From an uncultured Parabacteroides sp. (GTDB taxonomy: Bacteria; Bacteroidota; Bacteroidia; Bacteroidales; Tannerellaceae): 64,000 nucleotides of DNA. The position numbers and the translations under genes are program-made. The notes below the pieces were generated by a model. The model did not search any database. It saw nothing but the letters and a program-made list of their open reading frames with translations, and had not been told where the DNA came from. Shown here piece by piece: positions 1 through 8,550 of the stretch (the stretch's first letter is position 1; each line of letters opens with the position of its first letter). The stretch is from the NCBI GenBank assembly GCA_937894065.1, contig CALCST010000025.1, positions 62,001 to 126,000 on the forward strand. Reading direction: 5' to 3'.

Positions 1-323
1 AGAACGCCATAACGAAGCCAGGCAATAGCCGGCGAATAAGAAAAACGCATGTTCATCTTTTTACGCTTTCCGCTGATCCACGAAATAACATCCTGAAAAA
101 CGCCCAAAGGGCAAATCACTGAACAATACACTCGACCAAATACGAATGTAAGCAGCAACAATGCAACAACTACTCCAACGTTCAACGCCAACAAGGCTGG
201 TAGAAACTGGATTTTTGCCAGCCAACCGAACCACGCATGAATTGTTCCGGTGAAATCGAGGAACAAGAGCGTAATCAGCGCGAAGAATAGTGTCGCGAGC
301 GTCAATCTAATTTTACGTAACAT
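1..323 (-). CDS. 4Fe-4S membrane protein, NapH/YccM-like (3' part beyond window)
   Basis: Only the N-terminal 107 residues are in the window; the gene runs off the left edge. Reading begins MLRKIRLTLATLFF and shows two hydrophobic segments (about residues 6-24 and 38-62). These are followed by GRVYCSVICPLGVFQD, the CxxxCP signature of the NapH/YccM/NosR-type membrane ferredoxin family, whose members pass electrons across or along the inner membrane. A basic stretch (GKRKKMNMR) follows, as expected for a cytoplasmic loop. It starts 41 bp downstream of the response regulator gene on the same strand and could be co-transcribed with it. The electron partner cannot be told because the ferredoxin domains lie outside the window. 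Confidence 0.75.
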   Translation of the reverse strand, partial: MLRKIRLTLATLFFALITLLFLDFTGTIHAWFGWLAKIQFLPALLALNVGVVVALLLLTFVFGRVYCSVICPLGVFQDVISWISGKRKKMNMRFSYSPAIAWLRYGV

Positions 324-364
324 ATTAAGAACTATTATTTAATAGAAAAATTCATTGTTTATCA

Positions 365-1114
365 TTATGAAACCATCCAAGCCTTGAATTCCGAGGCTTT
401 GTTCTTACTCACATATACCCGTTCCGGTGTTTCCACATCCAAAGATATCAATAATCTGTTATCAAACCATATTGTAATATTGGTTACACTTTCTCTGGCT
501 ATGATAAACTGCTTGTTTGCCCTGAAAAAAAGATGAGGATCCAGTGTCGAATAAATCTGTTCCAATGTTTTGTTATACGGATATTTCATTCCGTTTCTCA
601 AGAAAACGTAGGAATTCTTATCTGTAGTATAAAAACACGCAATCTCGGAAACTCCGACAGGCAACAGCATATCTTTATATGGTATAAGAATCTTGTCACT
701 GTAGCTTGGCCTGGATATCATATTCGTGATTTGCGACAAATAACGGCTGATATCAGACCTTCCCCATTTCCCGAACTTAGCCAATGCACGGCGCACATCC
801 TCTTCCTTGACCGGTTTCAGCAGATAATCAATGCTGTTTACCTTGAAAGCCTCAATAGCATAACGGTCATATGCCGTAGTAAACACAATCGGTGTTTCAA
901 TCTGAGTCTCTTCAAAAATCACAAAAGCAGAACCATCCGACAGATGAATATCCATAAATATCAGGTCTGGTGCATCATGCTCGGCCAACCACTTTATGGT
1001 TTGGCGAATACTTTCCGTATTTCCCATTACATGAATATCTGAGTCTATACGGGCTAGCAATTCAACCATATTCTCATAAGCAGTAGTTTCATCTTCCACT
1101 ATCAGTACATTCAT
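365..1114 (-). CDS. LytTR-family response regulator
   Basis: A 249-residue protein with an N-terminal CheY-like receiver domain (about 1-120) and a C-terminal LytTR DNA-binding domain (about 145-245). The receiver has the acidic pocket (VEDE near residue 7), the phospho-acceptor Asp55 in FMDIHL, the TTAY switch Thr and the KPV lysine. The LytTR half shows the characteristic RANKQFIIARESV and ISLDVETPERVYVSKNK segments. It lies 6 bp after the sensor kinase gene, so the two form one operon and a cognate pair. LytTR regulators bind direct repeats upstream of target genes; the targets here are unknown. The usual length and the position after the kinase make the call secure. Confidence 0.93.
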   Translation of the reverse strand: MNVLIVEDETTAYENMVELLARIDSDIHVMGNTESIRQTIKWLAEHDAPDLIFMDIHLSDGSAFVIFEETQIETPIVFTTAYDRYAIEAFKVNSIDYLLKPVKEEDVRRALAKFGKWGRSDISRYLSQITNMISRPSYSDKILIPYKDMLLPVGVSEIACFYTTDKNSYVFLRNGMKYPYNKTLEQIYSTLDPHLFFRANKQFIIARESVTNITIWFDNRLLISLDVETPERVYVSKNKASEFKAWMVS

Positions 1115-1120
1115 AGAATA

Positions 1121-2137
1121 TCATTTTTGCAAGGACAAATAAACACAAAATTTTTTATCGTCTTTCTCTACACGGATATTTTTTCCCATCAAAAGCATAA
1201 AACGGTTTCTTAAATTTGACAATCCTGTACCATTGGTTACCGGTGGAGCAAATTTCGGAAACACGGGATTCATAACCTGCAGTTCATCATTGTCATTCAC
1301 CCATATTCTGACCACCATTTTATGTTCGCTGTCAATTGCATTATGAGTAACCACATTATCAATCAGCGGCAACAACGACAATACGGGCAGACGCCACTCC
1401 AAGGCTTCCGGTCTGACATCAATCTCAAAAGTCAGCTTGTTGGCAAAACGGACTTCCATCATATAGGCAAATGCATGTACAAAGTCGATTTCCTCACGAA
1501 GTGTAACCAGTTCCTTTTTGTCGCTCTGCAATGTATATCTGAACACGTCCGACAGTTTGTTGAGGAAAGCCAATGTCTTCTCTTCATCATTCTTTCTTAT
1601 CAGAGCCGAAAGGCTGTTCAATGAATTAAAGAAGAAATGCGGATTGATCTGATTTGCCAATGCCTCACAACGGCTGCGTTGGTTCTCGGTCTGAAGACGT
1701 TCTATTTCCAATTCCCGGCGATGCCGCTCCATATTCAAGGCAACCATATGACCGAAAAAAAGGCTGAACACAAAAACAACCATAAACTGCAGATAGACAG
1801 AATAACGTGTGCAATCTATCTTTTCCACATCGAAAACAAAGCAAATCAATGCCAAAAGCAGATAAGCAACCGTCATGATTGCCAGATTTCCCCAAAAACG
1901 TTTCTTGAATGAAAAATATTCTATACCGCGCAGATTAAACTCAAGCAAACCCCAAATCACACCAACAAAAAACAGCAATCTGAAAAGATATGCCCCATAA
2001 ATATTCATGTGTTCGGTTTCAGCATAAAAATTCATTTCCCAGGGAATGCATATCAGATTGGAAAAGGTCACAAGAAAAGCACCTATCACGCTAAACACGC
2101 CTAATTTTATTTGTGTATGACGATATAACCATTCCAT
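1121..2137 (-). CDS. LytS/YehU-type sensor histidine kinase (His_kinase domain)
   Basis: A 338-residue membrane kinase. Four transmembrane segments fill residues 10-135, a short coiled segment (MERHRRELEIERLQTENQ) follows, and then comes the His_kinase domain. Its box NQINPHFFFNSLNSL carries His167, the expected phosphorylated residue of this atypical kinase class. The ATP-binding part has LLPLIDNVVTHN (N box) and GTGLSNLRNRF (G box). There is no separate extracytoplasmic sensor domain, so sensing is probably by the membrane part. It pairs with the LytTR regulator 6 bp downstream. The partner and order match the usual Bacteroidetes arrangement. The ligand cannot be inferred. Confidence 0.92.
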   Translation of the reverse strand: MEWLYRHTQIKLGVFSVIGAFLVTFSNLICIPWEMNFYAETEHMNIYGAYLFRLLFFVGVIWGLLEFNLRGIEYFSFKKRFWGNLAIMTVAYLLLALICFVFDVEKIDCTRYSVYLQFMVVFVFSLFFGHMVALNMERHRRELEIERLQTENQRSRCEALANQINPHFFFNSLNSLSALIRKNDEEKTLAFLNKLSDVFRYTLQSDKKELVTLREEIDFVHAFAYMMEVRFANKLTFEIDVRPEALEWRLPVLSLLPLIDNVVTHNAIDSEHKMVVRIWVNDNDELQVMNPVFPKFAPPVTNGTGLSNLRNRFMLLMGKNIRVEKDDKKFCVYLSLQK

Positions 2138-2252
2138 GCTTATCCTCCGTTTTTCTTTTCTGTTTTACACAAAGGAACAAATATTTTACATCTTTATTTA
2201 TGGAAAATGTCCTAAAACGAAAAAATCATTCGTCAAAGCGAATATTGGAAAA

Positions 2253-2324
2253 TAAAAAAACACAAAGACGCTCGGACAAAAAGATTTTTGTCAAAACAAA
2301 TCTTCAATGTCTCAGCGTCTTTGT
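2253..2324 (-). terminator. Terminator after the OmpA-like gene
   Basis: Arms ACAAAGACGCT (2262-2272) and AGCGTCTTTGT (2314-2324) are a perfect 11-bp inverted repeat. On the minus strand the second arm runs into a T tract (plus-strand A run 2254-2260). A smaller nested hairpin (GACAAAAA/TTTTTGTC) sits in the loop. It lies 24 bp after the OmpA-like stop codon. Confidence 0.8.
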
Positions 2325-2347
2325 TTATATATATCACAAATGCAATG

Positions 2348-3184
2348 TTATTTCAGCATCTGATACAATTTGTCAAGCTTAGGAGAAATAATAATCTCAG
2401 TTCTTCTGTTCTTGCTTCTTCCTTCGTTTGTTTCATTATCGGCAACAGGCATAAATTCACCTCGTCCGGAAGGCAGAATCTGCAAAGGATTTACTTTATA
2501 TTCTTTTGTCAGAATTCTAACAACAGAAGTAGCACGGATAACACTCAAATCCCAGTTATCCTGGAACTGTGCTGTGTGAATAGGCTTACTGTCTGTGTGT
2601 CCTTCAATTGAAACGTCTATATCTGTCTGCTTATTCAACACGTCAGCCAACTTGGCAAGAGCTTCTTTTCCTCGATTGTCAACCTTCGCGCTGCCGGATT
2701 TAAACAACAGCTTGTCCGAAAGAGCAACATATATTTTCCCGTTCTTTTCGCTTACCGTCAGTTCATCGCTGCTGAATCCCAGCAAAGCATCTTTCACACT
2801 GTTCAAAATGCTCTGCACCTTTTCGTTCTGGGCGTTCATCATATCCTGCAATTCGCTGATAGTTCTGCTGCGTTCGTCTAGTTCTTTCATTTTCTCCTGC
2901 AACAGAGCGTTCAGTTTTTCCTGTTCGCCCATGTTTGTGTTCAGCATAGTCTGATAATTACGGATTTGTCTGCCTAAATCAGTAGTGTCACGGAGCAAAG
3001 CCGCAATTCTGTTTGAGAGCTGGTCATTCTCATCTTCACTTGCTATTAACTTTTCCTTCAAGTCAGCTTCGCGCTTCAAAGCGTCGAGCCTTCCATTTTC
3101 TGCCAATAAATATTTCTTCTTTGATACGCAAGAAGAACCACAAATCAATATGGCAGAGACTGCCAGATAAAAGATTTTATTCAT
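2348..3184 (-). CDS. OmpA-family peptidoglycan-associated lipoprotein
   Basis: A 278-residue protein with a signal peptide ending in a plausible lipobox (GSSC, Cys19). A long charged coiled coil follows (about 25-130, rich in E, K, L, Q), then a C-terminal OmpA/MotB peptidoglycan-binding domain (about 150-270). The OmpA core is visible as VSIEGHTDSKPI, NWDLSVIRATSVVRIL and LPSGRGEFMPVADN...RRTEI, including the Asp and Arg that hold diaminopimelate in this family. It probably tethers the outer membrane to the wall. It is monocistronic: a terminator follows, and a repeat element separates it from the GH127 gene upstream. Confidence 0.9.
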   Translation of the reverse strand: MNKIFYLAVSAILICGSSCVSKKKYLLAENGRLDALKREADLKEKLIASEDENDQLSNRIAALLRDTTDLGRQIRNYQTMLNTNMGEQEKLNALLQEKMKELDERSRTISELQDMMNAQNEKVQSILNSVKDALLGFSSDELTVSEKNGKIYVALSDKLLFKSGSAKVDNRGKEALAKLADVLNKQTDIDVSIEGHTDSKPIHTAQFQDNWDLSVIRATSVVRILTKEYKVNPLQILPSGRGEFMPVADNETNEGRSKNRRTEIIISPKLDKLYQMLK

Positions 3185-3230
3185 AATTCCAAATGCTATA
3201 AAAACGGGGCTAAAATACGAAAAACTTTCT

Positions 3231-3283
3231 AGTTGACAAGAGAACAGGTTGAATACATTTATATCCTTGTTCCCTCGTCAACT
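3231..3283 (-). repeat. AGTTGACAAG-type 3' hairpin element (copy B1)
   Basis: Imperfect inverted repeat: AGTTGACAAGAGAACAGG (3231-3248) against CCTTGTTCCCTCGTCAACT (3265-3283), about 17 paired positions with a 16-nt loop. It begins 16 bp after the GH127 stop and is followed on the minus strand by a T-rich tract, so it may end that transcript. It shares words with the other B elements in this window (15195, 21102, 23385, 30835, 52205, 55283, 56815). Confidence 0.7.
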
Positions 3284-3298
3284 TGTCAACTCGTCCTC

Positions 3299-5734
3299 TT
3301 AATTAACTTTCCATTCAATAATACCGCCAGAAACTCCATCCTGAAGTTTAGCTTCAATTTTAAGTCCTGTTGTAGTTACCGGAGCGAAGTTTACTTTATT
3401 GTATTTGTCTTTGTCCACTGTATATGGGTCAAGAGCTTTTACTTCTTTCCATTCTTTTCCGGATTTGTAATAAAGTTTCCAGCTTTCCGGAACGCGGAAA
3501 TCACCGTCATAATGGTCGAAATCCAACCAGTAAACTTCCACACTTGATACATTATATGGTTTGTCGAATTCATAAGCAAGAGATTCAACAGTTCCTTCCT
3601 TCAACCACCAGTAGTGATAAGGTTTTGAAGTGTCAGATGAACGTTTCGGCTCCCACTGGTCGTTTGCGCCCCAAGCCGGAACTTCCTGAGAAGCTGATTC
3701 CGGAGCATCCTTCTGAATAGGAGCCTGAATCATCATAGTCTTAGCTTTGCTTGCAATTGTTGGAAGCGGAGTGGGCCAAGCATATTCCTTTGATTCCGGA
3801 ATCCAAACCTCCATCTGGTCAGCACCTCTGTTGTTCCATGTAGAATAAGGAATAGCCTTGAATGTTACTTCCTTAACATTTCCGTCTCTATCAACCTCAA
3901 ATGCATTTCCTTTCAGAACCATTACGCCATTAAGCAAATCTTTCTCGAATGATGCAGAAACGTCAACTGTATCCGGAATAAATTTGTTGAACACAGTCTT
4001 TCCTTCCTGGTCCTGACCTTCAAGACAGAACACAATAGGACCACGTTCCATTGCCAGCTTGCCCAAGTCGTCTTCAACATTCTTGTTTGCACGAACTTTA
4101 CGGACATCCATAGGCAAATCAAGGGTAATACAGTCTCCGGCTTTCCAATTGCGTGAAATAGCTGCATAACCGTTCTTAATATCAGCTTTCACTTTCTCAC
4201 CGTTTACAAGGATTGAATAATCTTTAGCCTTGTCAGTATAAGTATATAAATCTGTTGCTACAGGTCTGTCAGTAACCCAACTTGGAATACGTACAAGAAT
4301 AGTGAACTGTTCTTCCTTCTGCGGATTAATAGTCATCTGGATATTTCCATCCCATGGATAACCTGTTTTCTGCTCGATTGTTATATTGTTATCAACTGTA
4401 TTAACCTCAGCCTTGCTCTGTATGAAAAGGTTGATATATACATCCTTTGCCTGTGTTGCATACATATAATATGGAACAGAAGCCATGAAACGGGTAATAT
4501 TTCCCGGACAGCAAGCACAGCCAAACCAACGCTGGCGCTCGTGTTCACCCATTGATTCCAATGGATTATCATAGAAGAATTTATCACCACTCAAAGAAAC
4601 GCCGGAAAGAACTCCGTTATACAAAGCACGTTCCAGAACGTCAGTATATTTTGAATCGCCAGTGGCAAGGAACATTCTGTAATTCCAATATACGTTGGCA
4701 ATTGACGCACAAGTTTCGCAATAAGCTGTATGATTGTTCAACTCATAGTTCGGACCGAAACCTTCACCCTGCGGACGAGAACCGATACCGCCGGTAATGA
4801 ATAATTTCTTACTTGCCATATTTTCCCATATACGAGTCAAAGCATTGAAATAAGCGGTGTCGTTTGTCAAAGCTGCAACATCAGCAACTCCGGAATACAA
4901 ATATCCTGCACGTACGGCATGACCAACGATTTCCTCCTGTTCAAGGATAGGCATATGGTCCTGACTATATGCGCTGAGTTTATGACCGTCTGTTCCTCTA
5001 CCGGTTTCTTCAATGAAATATTTCGCCATGTCGAGATATTTCTTGTCGCCGGTCACCTTATAAAGTTTTGCCAGAGCCATCTCAATTATCGGATGTCCGG
5101 AAGGAACATGTTTCTGATTTTCACCCGGACCGAACACTTCACAAACCAAATCGGCATTCTTGATTGCCACATCGAGCAAAGTTCTTTTACCTGTTGCCTG
5201 ATAATGAGCAATAGCTGCTTCATACAAGTGTCCGGAGTTATACAACTCATGACTGTTTATTTTCTCCCATCTTTTTGTTCCCCACCATCCGGACAAGCGT
5301 GTACATTTGTTGGTAACACATGTTGTAAGATATCCGTCAGGTTCCTGAGCTGCGGCAATTATAGTGATAACACTGTCCAGATAATTGTCCAGATTCTTGT
5401 CATATTTGTTTGCCAAAGAATATGAAGCTCCTTCAATTATTTTATAAGGGTCTGTATCATCGAACGAGAAATCTCCACGATGTTCGCCTTCCATTAGTTT
5501 TCCGGCAATGGCGAAATTGTCGAAACGTCCGTTCTTTTCACATTCCTTGAATGCTGAAGGGATTGACACTGTTCTGTTGGTCTCGATTCTAGGCTGCCAG
5601 AAACTATCACTGATATGTACCTGAGTAAATGGCACCTGCTTGATTTCATCCTTGTTTTCACTAGGAGAAGAACATGAGATAAAGCAGGACAATCCTGCTA
5701 AACACAAAATTGATACTATAGGTTTCTTATTCAT
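3299..5734 (-). CDS. GH127 beta-L-arabinofuranosidase lipoprotein with C-terminal F5/8-type domain
   Basis: 811 residues. A lipoprotein-type signal ends at Cys21 (FISCSS). The GH127 catalytic domain (about 35-640) has the zinc-cysteine site of this family: AYCETCAS supplies Glu340 and Cys342, and FGCACCPGN supplies Cys408 and Cys409. These are equivalent to the Glu-x-Cys and Cys-Cys pairs of HypBA1, in which a cysteine is the nucleophile. The last 130 residues look like a discoidin/F5-8 type C carbohydrate-binding fold. The expected role is release of L-arabinofuranose from plant glycans or arabinosylated proteins at the cell surface or periplasm. It stands alone, with no SusC/D neighbours. 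A Bacteroides-type -7 element lies 50 bp upstream. Confidence 0.88.
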   Translation of the reverse strand: MNKKPIVSILCLAGLSCFISCSSPSENKDEIKQVPFTQVHISDSFWQPRIETNRTVSIPSAFKECEKNGRFDNFAIAGKLMEGEHRGDFSFDDTDPYKIIEGASYSLANKYDKNLDNYLDSVITIIAAAQEPDGYLTTCVTNKCTRLSGWWGTKRWEKINSHELYNSGHLYEAAIAHYQATGKRTLLDVAIKNADLVCEVFGPGENQKHVPSGHPIIEMALAKLYKVTGDKKYLDMAKYFIEETGRGTDGHKLSAYSQDHMPILEQEEIVGHAVRAGYLYSGVADVAALTNDTAYFNALTRIWENMASKKLFITGGIGSRPQGEGFGPNYELNNHTAYCETCASIANVYWNYRMFLATGDSKYTDVLERALYNGVLSGVSLSGDKFFYDNPLESMGEHERQRWFGCACCPGNITRFMASVPYYMYATQAKDVYINLFIQSKAEVNTVDNNITIEQKTGYPWDGNIQMTINPQKEEQFTILVRIPSWVTDRPVATDLYTYTDKAKDYSILVNGEKVKADIKNGYAAISRNWKAGDCITLDLPMDVRKVRANKNVEDDLGKLAMERGPIVFCLEGQDQEGKTVFNKFIPDTVDVSASFEKDLLNGVMVLKGNAFEVDRDGNVKEVTFKAIPYSTWNNRGADQMEVWIPESKEYAWPTPLPTIASKAKTMMIQAPIQKDAPESASQEVPAWGANDQWEPKRSSDTSKPYHYWWLKEGTVESLAYEFDKPYNVSSVEVYWLDFDHYDGDFRVPESWKLYYKSGKEWKEVKALDPYTVDKDKYNKVNFAPVTTTGLKIEAKLQDGVSGGIIEWKVN

Positions 5735-5783
5735 AAATCGTATATTTATAGTGTGTTACTAACTTTGTTTATTGTGATTTTTG

Positions 5784-5791
5784 CAAATATA
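5784..5791 (-). promoter_or_regulatory. -7 element for the GH127 gene
   Basis: Minus-strand TATATTTG fits the Bacteroidetes -7 consensus TAnnTTTG and lies about 50 bp before the start codon. No good TTTG was found at the -33 spacing (only ATTG, 21 bp away), so only the -7 part is claimed. Confidence 0.5.
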
Positions 5792-6033
5792 TATTTTTTA
5801 GTGTACAAACAACAATATTTAAAGAAAAAAGATTGGCAAAACTGGAAGTTTAACAAATTCAATATACTGATAATTACTTTAAATCGTCTAATTACCATCA
5901 CTTTTAGTAAAATCATTTTTCCTTCAAAACTAGCAAAACAATAACCTTTTGCTCATTTTAATCCAATTTTGCTAACCGCTATTTTTCGCAAAAACTCTTA
6001 AATTAGTGAAACAGAAAACATGAATAGCATCGT

Positions 6034-6143
6034 TTCAGAAAATCATCACAATGACTTCAGAAAATCATCACAATCGTTCACCTAAGTCATTACAATAACT
6101 TCGCACACTCTTCACAATCATTTCCCCAAACCATTGCAATCAT
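6034..6143. repeat. 22-nt phased dyad array A1 (5 units)
   Basis: Five consecutive units start at 6034, 6056, 6078, 6100 and 6122, each exactly 22 nt. Units 1 and 2 are nearly identical (shared TTCAGAAAATCATCACAAT). Units 3-5 keep the AATCAT...CAAT core. Read on the minus strand each unit centres on an imperfect palindrome, clearest in unit 5 (AATCATTGCAATGGTT). A sixth, isolated copy of the unit (TTCCAATAATCATCACAAT...) is at 6304-6325. Confidence 0.85.
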
Positions 6144-6600
6144 TTTTTTAACACTCCGTATTTACCACAAAAAAACTGCTGTTAATATAGAAAAACCATC
6201 AAAAAATGCACGTTTTTCTATCAGGAAGCCTCAAAATCTCATTCAAAATCGAACTATTATTTTGTCTAACTTCTTATCCTTTTCTCTTACATTTTTCCTT
6301 TATTTCCAATAATCATCACAATGATATTTATTCCAATAAAGCAAACACCCCAAATCCCTGTCACTTTGTATTTCCTTAACTTCACGAGAGTGCCAACGAT
6401 TCGAATTTCCTGTAATTTATCCCGAAAAATCGGATTCTCAGAAGGGTTGAGATGACAGAATGATAGTTTGACGTTTTGTCAGGAATATCATTGTATACAA
6501 TCATAATCTGTCCATTATGTTCTTTTTTGTATACTATAACACAAGAATTTTTAATTAATATATTGACTTAACTTAAAACTTATTTTACACTAAATCCACA

Positions 6601-7503
6601 TTATAAGGAAAACGACTTATAATCTTTCGGTGTTTTCCCAGTTACCTTTTTAAATAATCTCGTAAAATGTTGTGGATACTGAAAACCAAGTTCATATGCT
6701 ACCTGAGTAATTGAATACATAGGATTTAGAATACGTTCCTTAGCAATGTTTATAACTTTATTCTGAATATAAGTCTGGGCAGATATTCCTGTTTCTTTTT
6801 TTATAAGGTCACCAAAATACCCGGCAGATAAGCATAGTTCTGAAGCACAGTATTTCACTGACGGCAGTCCATTATTAACAGCTTTTCCGCCAGAAAAATA
6901 TTCCTCTAATAATGTTTCAAAACGAACAAGGATATTCCGATTTACAGGTTCACGAGTAACAAATTGGCGTTCGTAGAAACGTAAACAGTAATCTAGTAGA
7001 AGTTCAATATTAGTGGCAATCAATCTTTTACTAAGTCTATCTGTTTTATTCTCTAGCTCCATCTTGATTTTTTCAAGGCAATCAACAAATAACCGTCTTT
7101 CGCTATCCGAAAGGTGCAGTGCTTCATTAACGTCATACGAAAAAAAAGAATATTCAAACATATTACGACCTAGAGATGTACCCCGGATCAATTCCGGGTC
7201 AAAGCATAATGCCCATCCTTTAGGCTGAAATACCTCACCTGTATCTTCTATACCAATTACCTGTCCTGGAGCCAGACATATAACAGAACCCTTCTGATAA
7301 TCGTATCGTTGCCGTCCATATATAAGTTCACAATTCTTTTCATCCTTGAGAAACACAACATAAAAGCTGAATGTATGCCTCATGTGGCGCATTGGTTTGG
7401 CTGTGGAAAGATCTATAACACTAACCAAGGGGTTCAATGTTTCTATGCCAAGCATTTCATTATACTGGCTTATAGTTTCAATATTTAACAGTTTGGTATT
7501 CAT
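6601..7503 (-). CDS. AraC-family transcriptional regulator of the divergent redox operon
   Basis: 300 residues: an N-terminal cupin-like sensor region (about 20-160, MRHTFSFYVVFLKDEKNCELIYGRQRYDY and PGQVIG segments) and a C-terminal AraC double helix-turn-helix (about 195-298). The second HTH is seen as ITQVAYELGFQYPQHFTRLFKKVTGKTPKDYK. It is divergent from the SDR-flavodoxin-aldo/keto reductase operon with 201 bp between the starts. AraC regulators linked in this way to SDR/AKR operons are common in gut Bacteroidetes and usually act as activators in response to an electrophile or redox stress. A perfect 14-bp inverted repeat in the intergenic region is the obvious candidate operator. Confidence 0.92.
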   Translation of the reverse strand: MNTKLLNIETISQYNEMLGIETLNPLVSVIDLSTAKPMRHMRHTFSFYVVFLKDEKNCELIYGRQRYDYQKGSVICLAPGQVIGIEDTGEVFQPKGWALCFDPELIRGTSLGRNMFEYSFFSYDVNEALHLSDSERRLFVDCLEKIKMELENKTDRLSKRLIATNIELLLDYCLRFYERQFVTREPVNRNILVRFETLLEEYFSGGKAVNNGLPSVKYCASELCLSAGYFGDLIKKETGISAQTYIQNKVINIAKERILNPMYSITQVAYELGFQYPQHFTRLFKKVTGKTPKDYKSFSL

Positions 7504-7537
7504 CCTTTATTAATCTTAAAAGATATTTTACTATGTC

Positions 7538-7545
7538 CAAAAATA
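7538..7545 (-). promoter_or_regulatory. -7 element of the araC-family gene
   Basis: Minus-strand TATTTTTG matches TAnnTTTG, 35 bp before the start codon at 7503. The left arm of the inverted repeat (7551-7564) lies directly upstream of it, inside the expected -7/-33 spacer. Confidence 0.5.
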
Positions 7546-7550
7546 CTATT

Positions 7551-7670
7551 TTACTTCCAAACTTAAATGTATTATGAATTAAAACAGCAATTATGGTAAA
7601 TCAAAAAGTAATCTATCTAATTATATCAAATAGCACCTCCTATATTTTTGCATATGAAGTTTGGAAGTAA
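7551..7670. promoter_or_regulatory. Paired operator candidate: perfect 14-bp inverted repeat
   Basis: TTACTTCCAAACTT at 7551-7564 and its exact complement AAGTTTGGAAGTAA at 7657-7670. Centres are 106 bp apart, close to ten helical turns. One arm overlaps the regulator's own promoter; the other lies where the SDR operon transcript should begin. A partial third copy (CAAACTTC) follows at 7674-7681. This is the arrangement expected of a looping or dual-promoter AraC-type operator. Confidence 0.65.
7643..7650 (+). promoter_or_regulatory. -7 element of the SDR-flavodoxin-AKR operon
   Basis: TATTTTTG fits TAnnTTTG and lies 55 bp before the SDR start. No TTTG at the -33 distance was found, which would fit a promoter that needs its activator. 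Confidence 0.5.
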
Positions 7671-7704
7671 CTACAAACTTCATTAATACAAATAATTATT
7701 AGTC

Positions 7705-8538
7705 ATGAGAAAAGAAACAGATACCATTATATGGATGGGAGCAGGACAAATTGGACTTGCCATTGTAAGGAGAATTGCTTCATGGAAAAAAGTAGTCATA
7801 GGTGACAAAAGTATTGAACATGCTCATAAAGCTGCTGAATTATTAAACCGTGACGGATTCGATGCTGTAGCAATGGAAGCAGATATTTCATCACGTGAAT
7901 CCATCCTTTCAGTCATAAATGAATCACGTAAGTATGGTGAAATCAAATATCTTATTAATTCAGCAGGAGTATCACCTAGTCAGGCTTCAGTAGAAACTAT
8001 ACTAAAAGTCGATTTATATGGGACAGCCGTATTGCTGGAAGAAATTGGAAAGGTTATTGCTAAAGGAGGATGCGGAGTGACTATATCCAGTCAGTCTGGA
8101 CACCGATTGGCTGCACTTACTCCAGATGAGGATTTGCTTTTGGCTACTACTCCTACAGAAAAACTACTTTCCTTAGATTTACTAAAAAAAGAAAACATCC
8201 AAGACACATTACATGCCTATCAAATGGCTAAACGATGCAATGTGAAACGTGTGATGGCTGAAGCTATAAAATGGGGAGAACGTGGTGCCCGTATAAACTC
8301 TATTTCACCGGGAATCATCGTTACGCCATTAGCTATTGACGAATTCAACGGTATAAGAGGTGATTTCTATAAGAATATGTTTGCAAAATGTCCGGCAGGA
8401 CGTCCTGGAACCGCTGATGAAGTGGCTCATGTAGCAGAACTTCTGTTGAGTGAAAAAGGTGCATTTATCACAGGATCTGATTTCCTTATGGATGGAGGAG
8501 CTACAGCTTCATATTTTTACGGACCTCTTAGACCATAA
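7705..8538 (+). CDS. Short-chain dehydrogenase/reductase (SDR family)
   Basis: 277 residues with a Rossmann fold. The nucleotide loop is MGAGQIG, nearer to GxGxxG than to the usual SDR TGxxxGIG. Other SDR marks are present: NSAGVS, the catalytic Ser in TISSQSGH, the YxxxK pair in HAYQMAKR, and the C-terminal ISPGIIVTPLA and FLMDGGATASYFYG segments. An insert of about 30 residues between the Ser and Tyr motifs (LTPDEDLLLATTPTEKLL) is typical of a subset of gut SDRs. The substrate is unknown. It is the first gene of a three-gene operon; the flavodoxin gene begins 12 bp after it. A reductive role with the AKR is inferred from context. Confidence 0.88.
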   Translation: MRKETDTIIWMGAGQIGLAIVRRIASWKKVVIGDKSIEHAHKAAELLNRDGFDAVAMEADISSRESILSVINESRKYGEIKYLINSAGVSPSQASVETILKVDLYGTAVLLEEIGKVIAKGGCGVTISSQSGHRLAALTPDEDLLLATTPTEKLLSLDLLKKENIQDTLHAYQMAKRCNVKRVMAEAIKWGERGARINSISPGIIVTPLAIDEFNGIRGDFYKNMFAKCPAGRPGTADEVAHVAELLLSEKGAFITGSDFLMDGGATASYFYGPLRP

Positions 8539-8550
8539 ACAACTATTACA

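Larger units (their letters stand above)
5735..6600. other. 866-bp intergenic region between GH127 and araC genes
   Basis: No convincing gene. Apart from the GH127 -7 element, the notable content is a five-unit 22-nt array (6034-6143) and one isolated unit of the same sequence (6304-6325). The rest is AT-rich without stable hairpins that I can see. The 3' flank of the AraC gene (6400-6600) shows no clear terminator. Confidence 0.6.

Noticed and set aside
4919..5425. Long plus-strand open frame (168 codons) inside the GH127 gene
   Set aside because: It lies fully antisense to a well-supported enzyme gene and shows no family features, signal or promoter; it is a frame shadow. The same holds for long antisense frames at 533-1042 (LytTR gene), 24804-25340 (dnaG) and 45892-46428 (glycosyltransferase).
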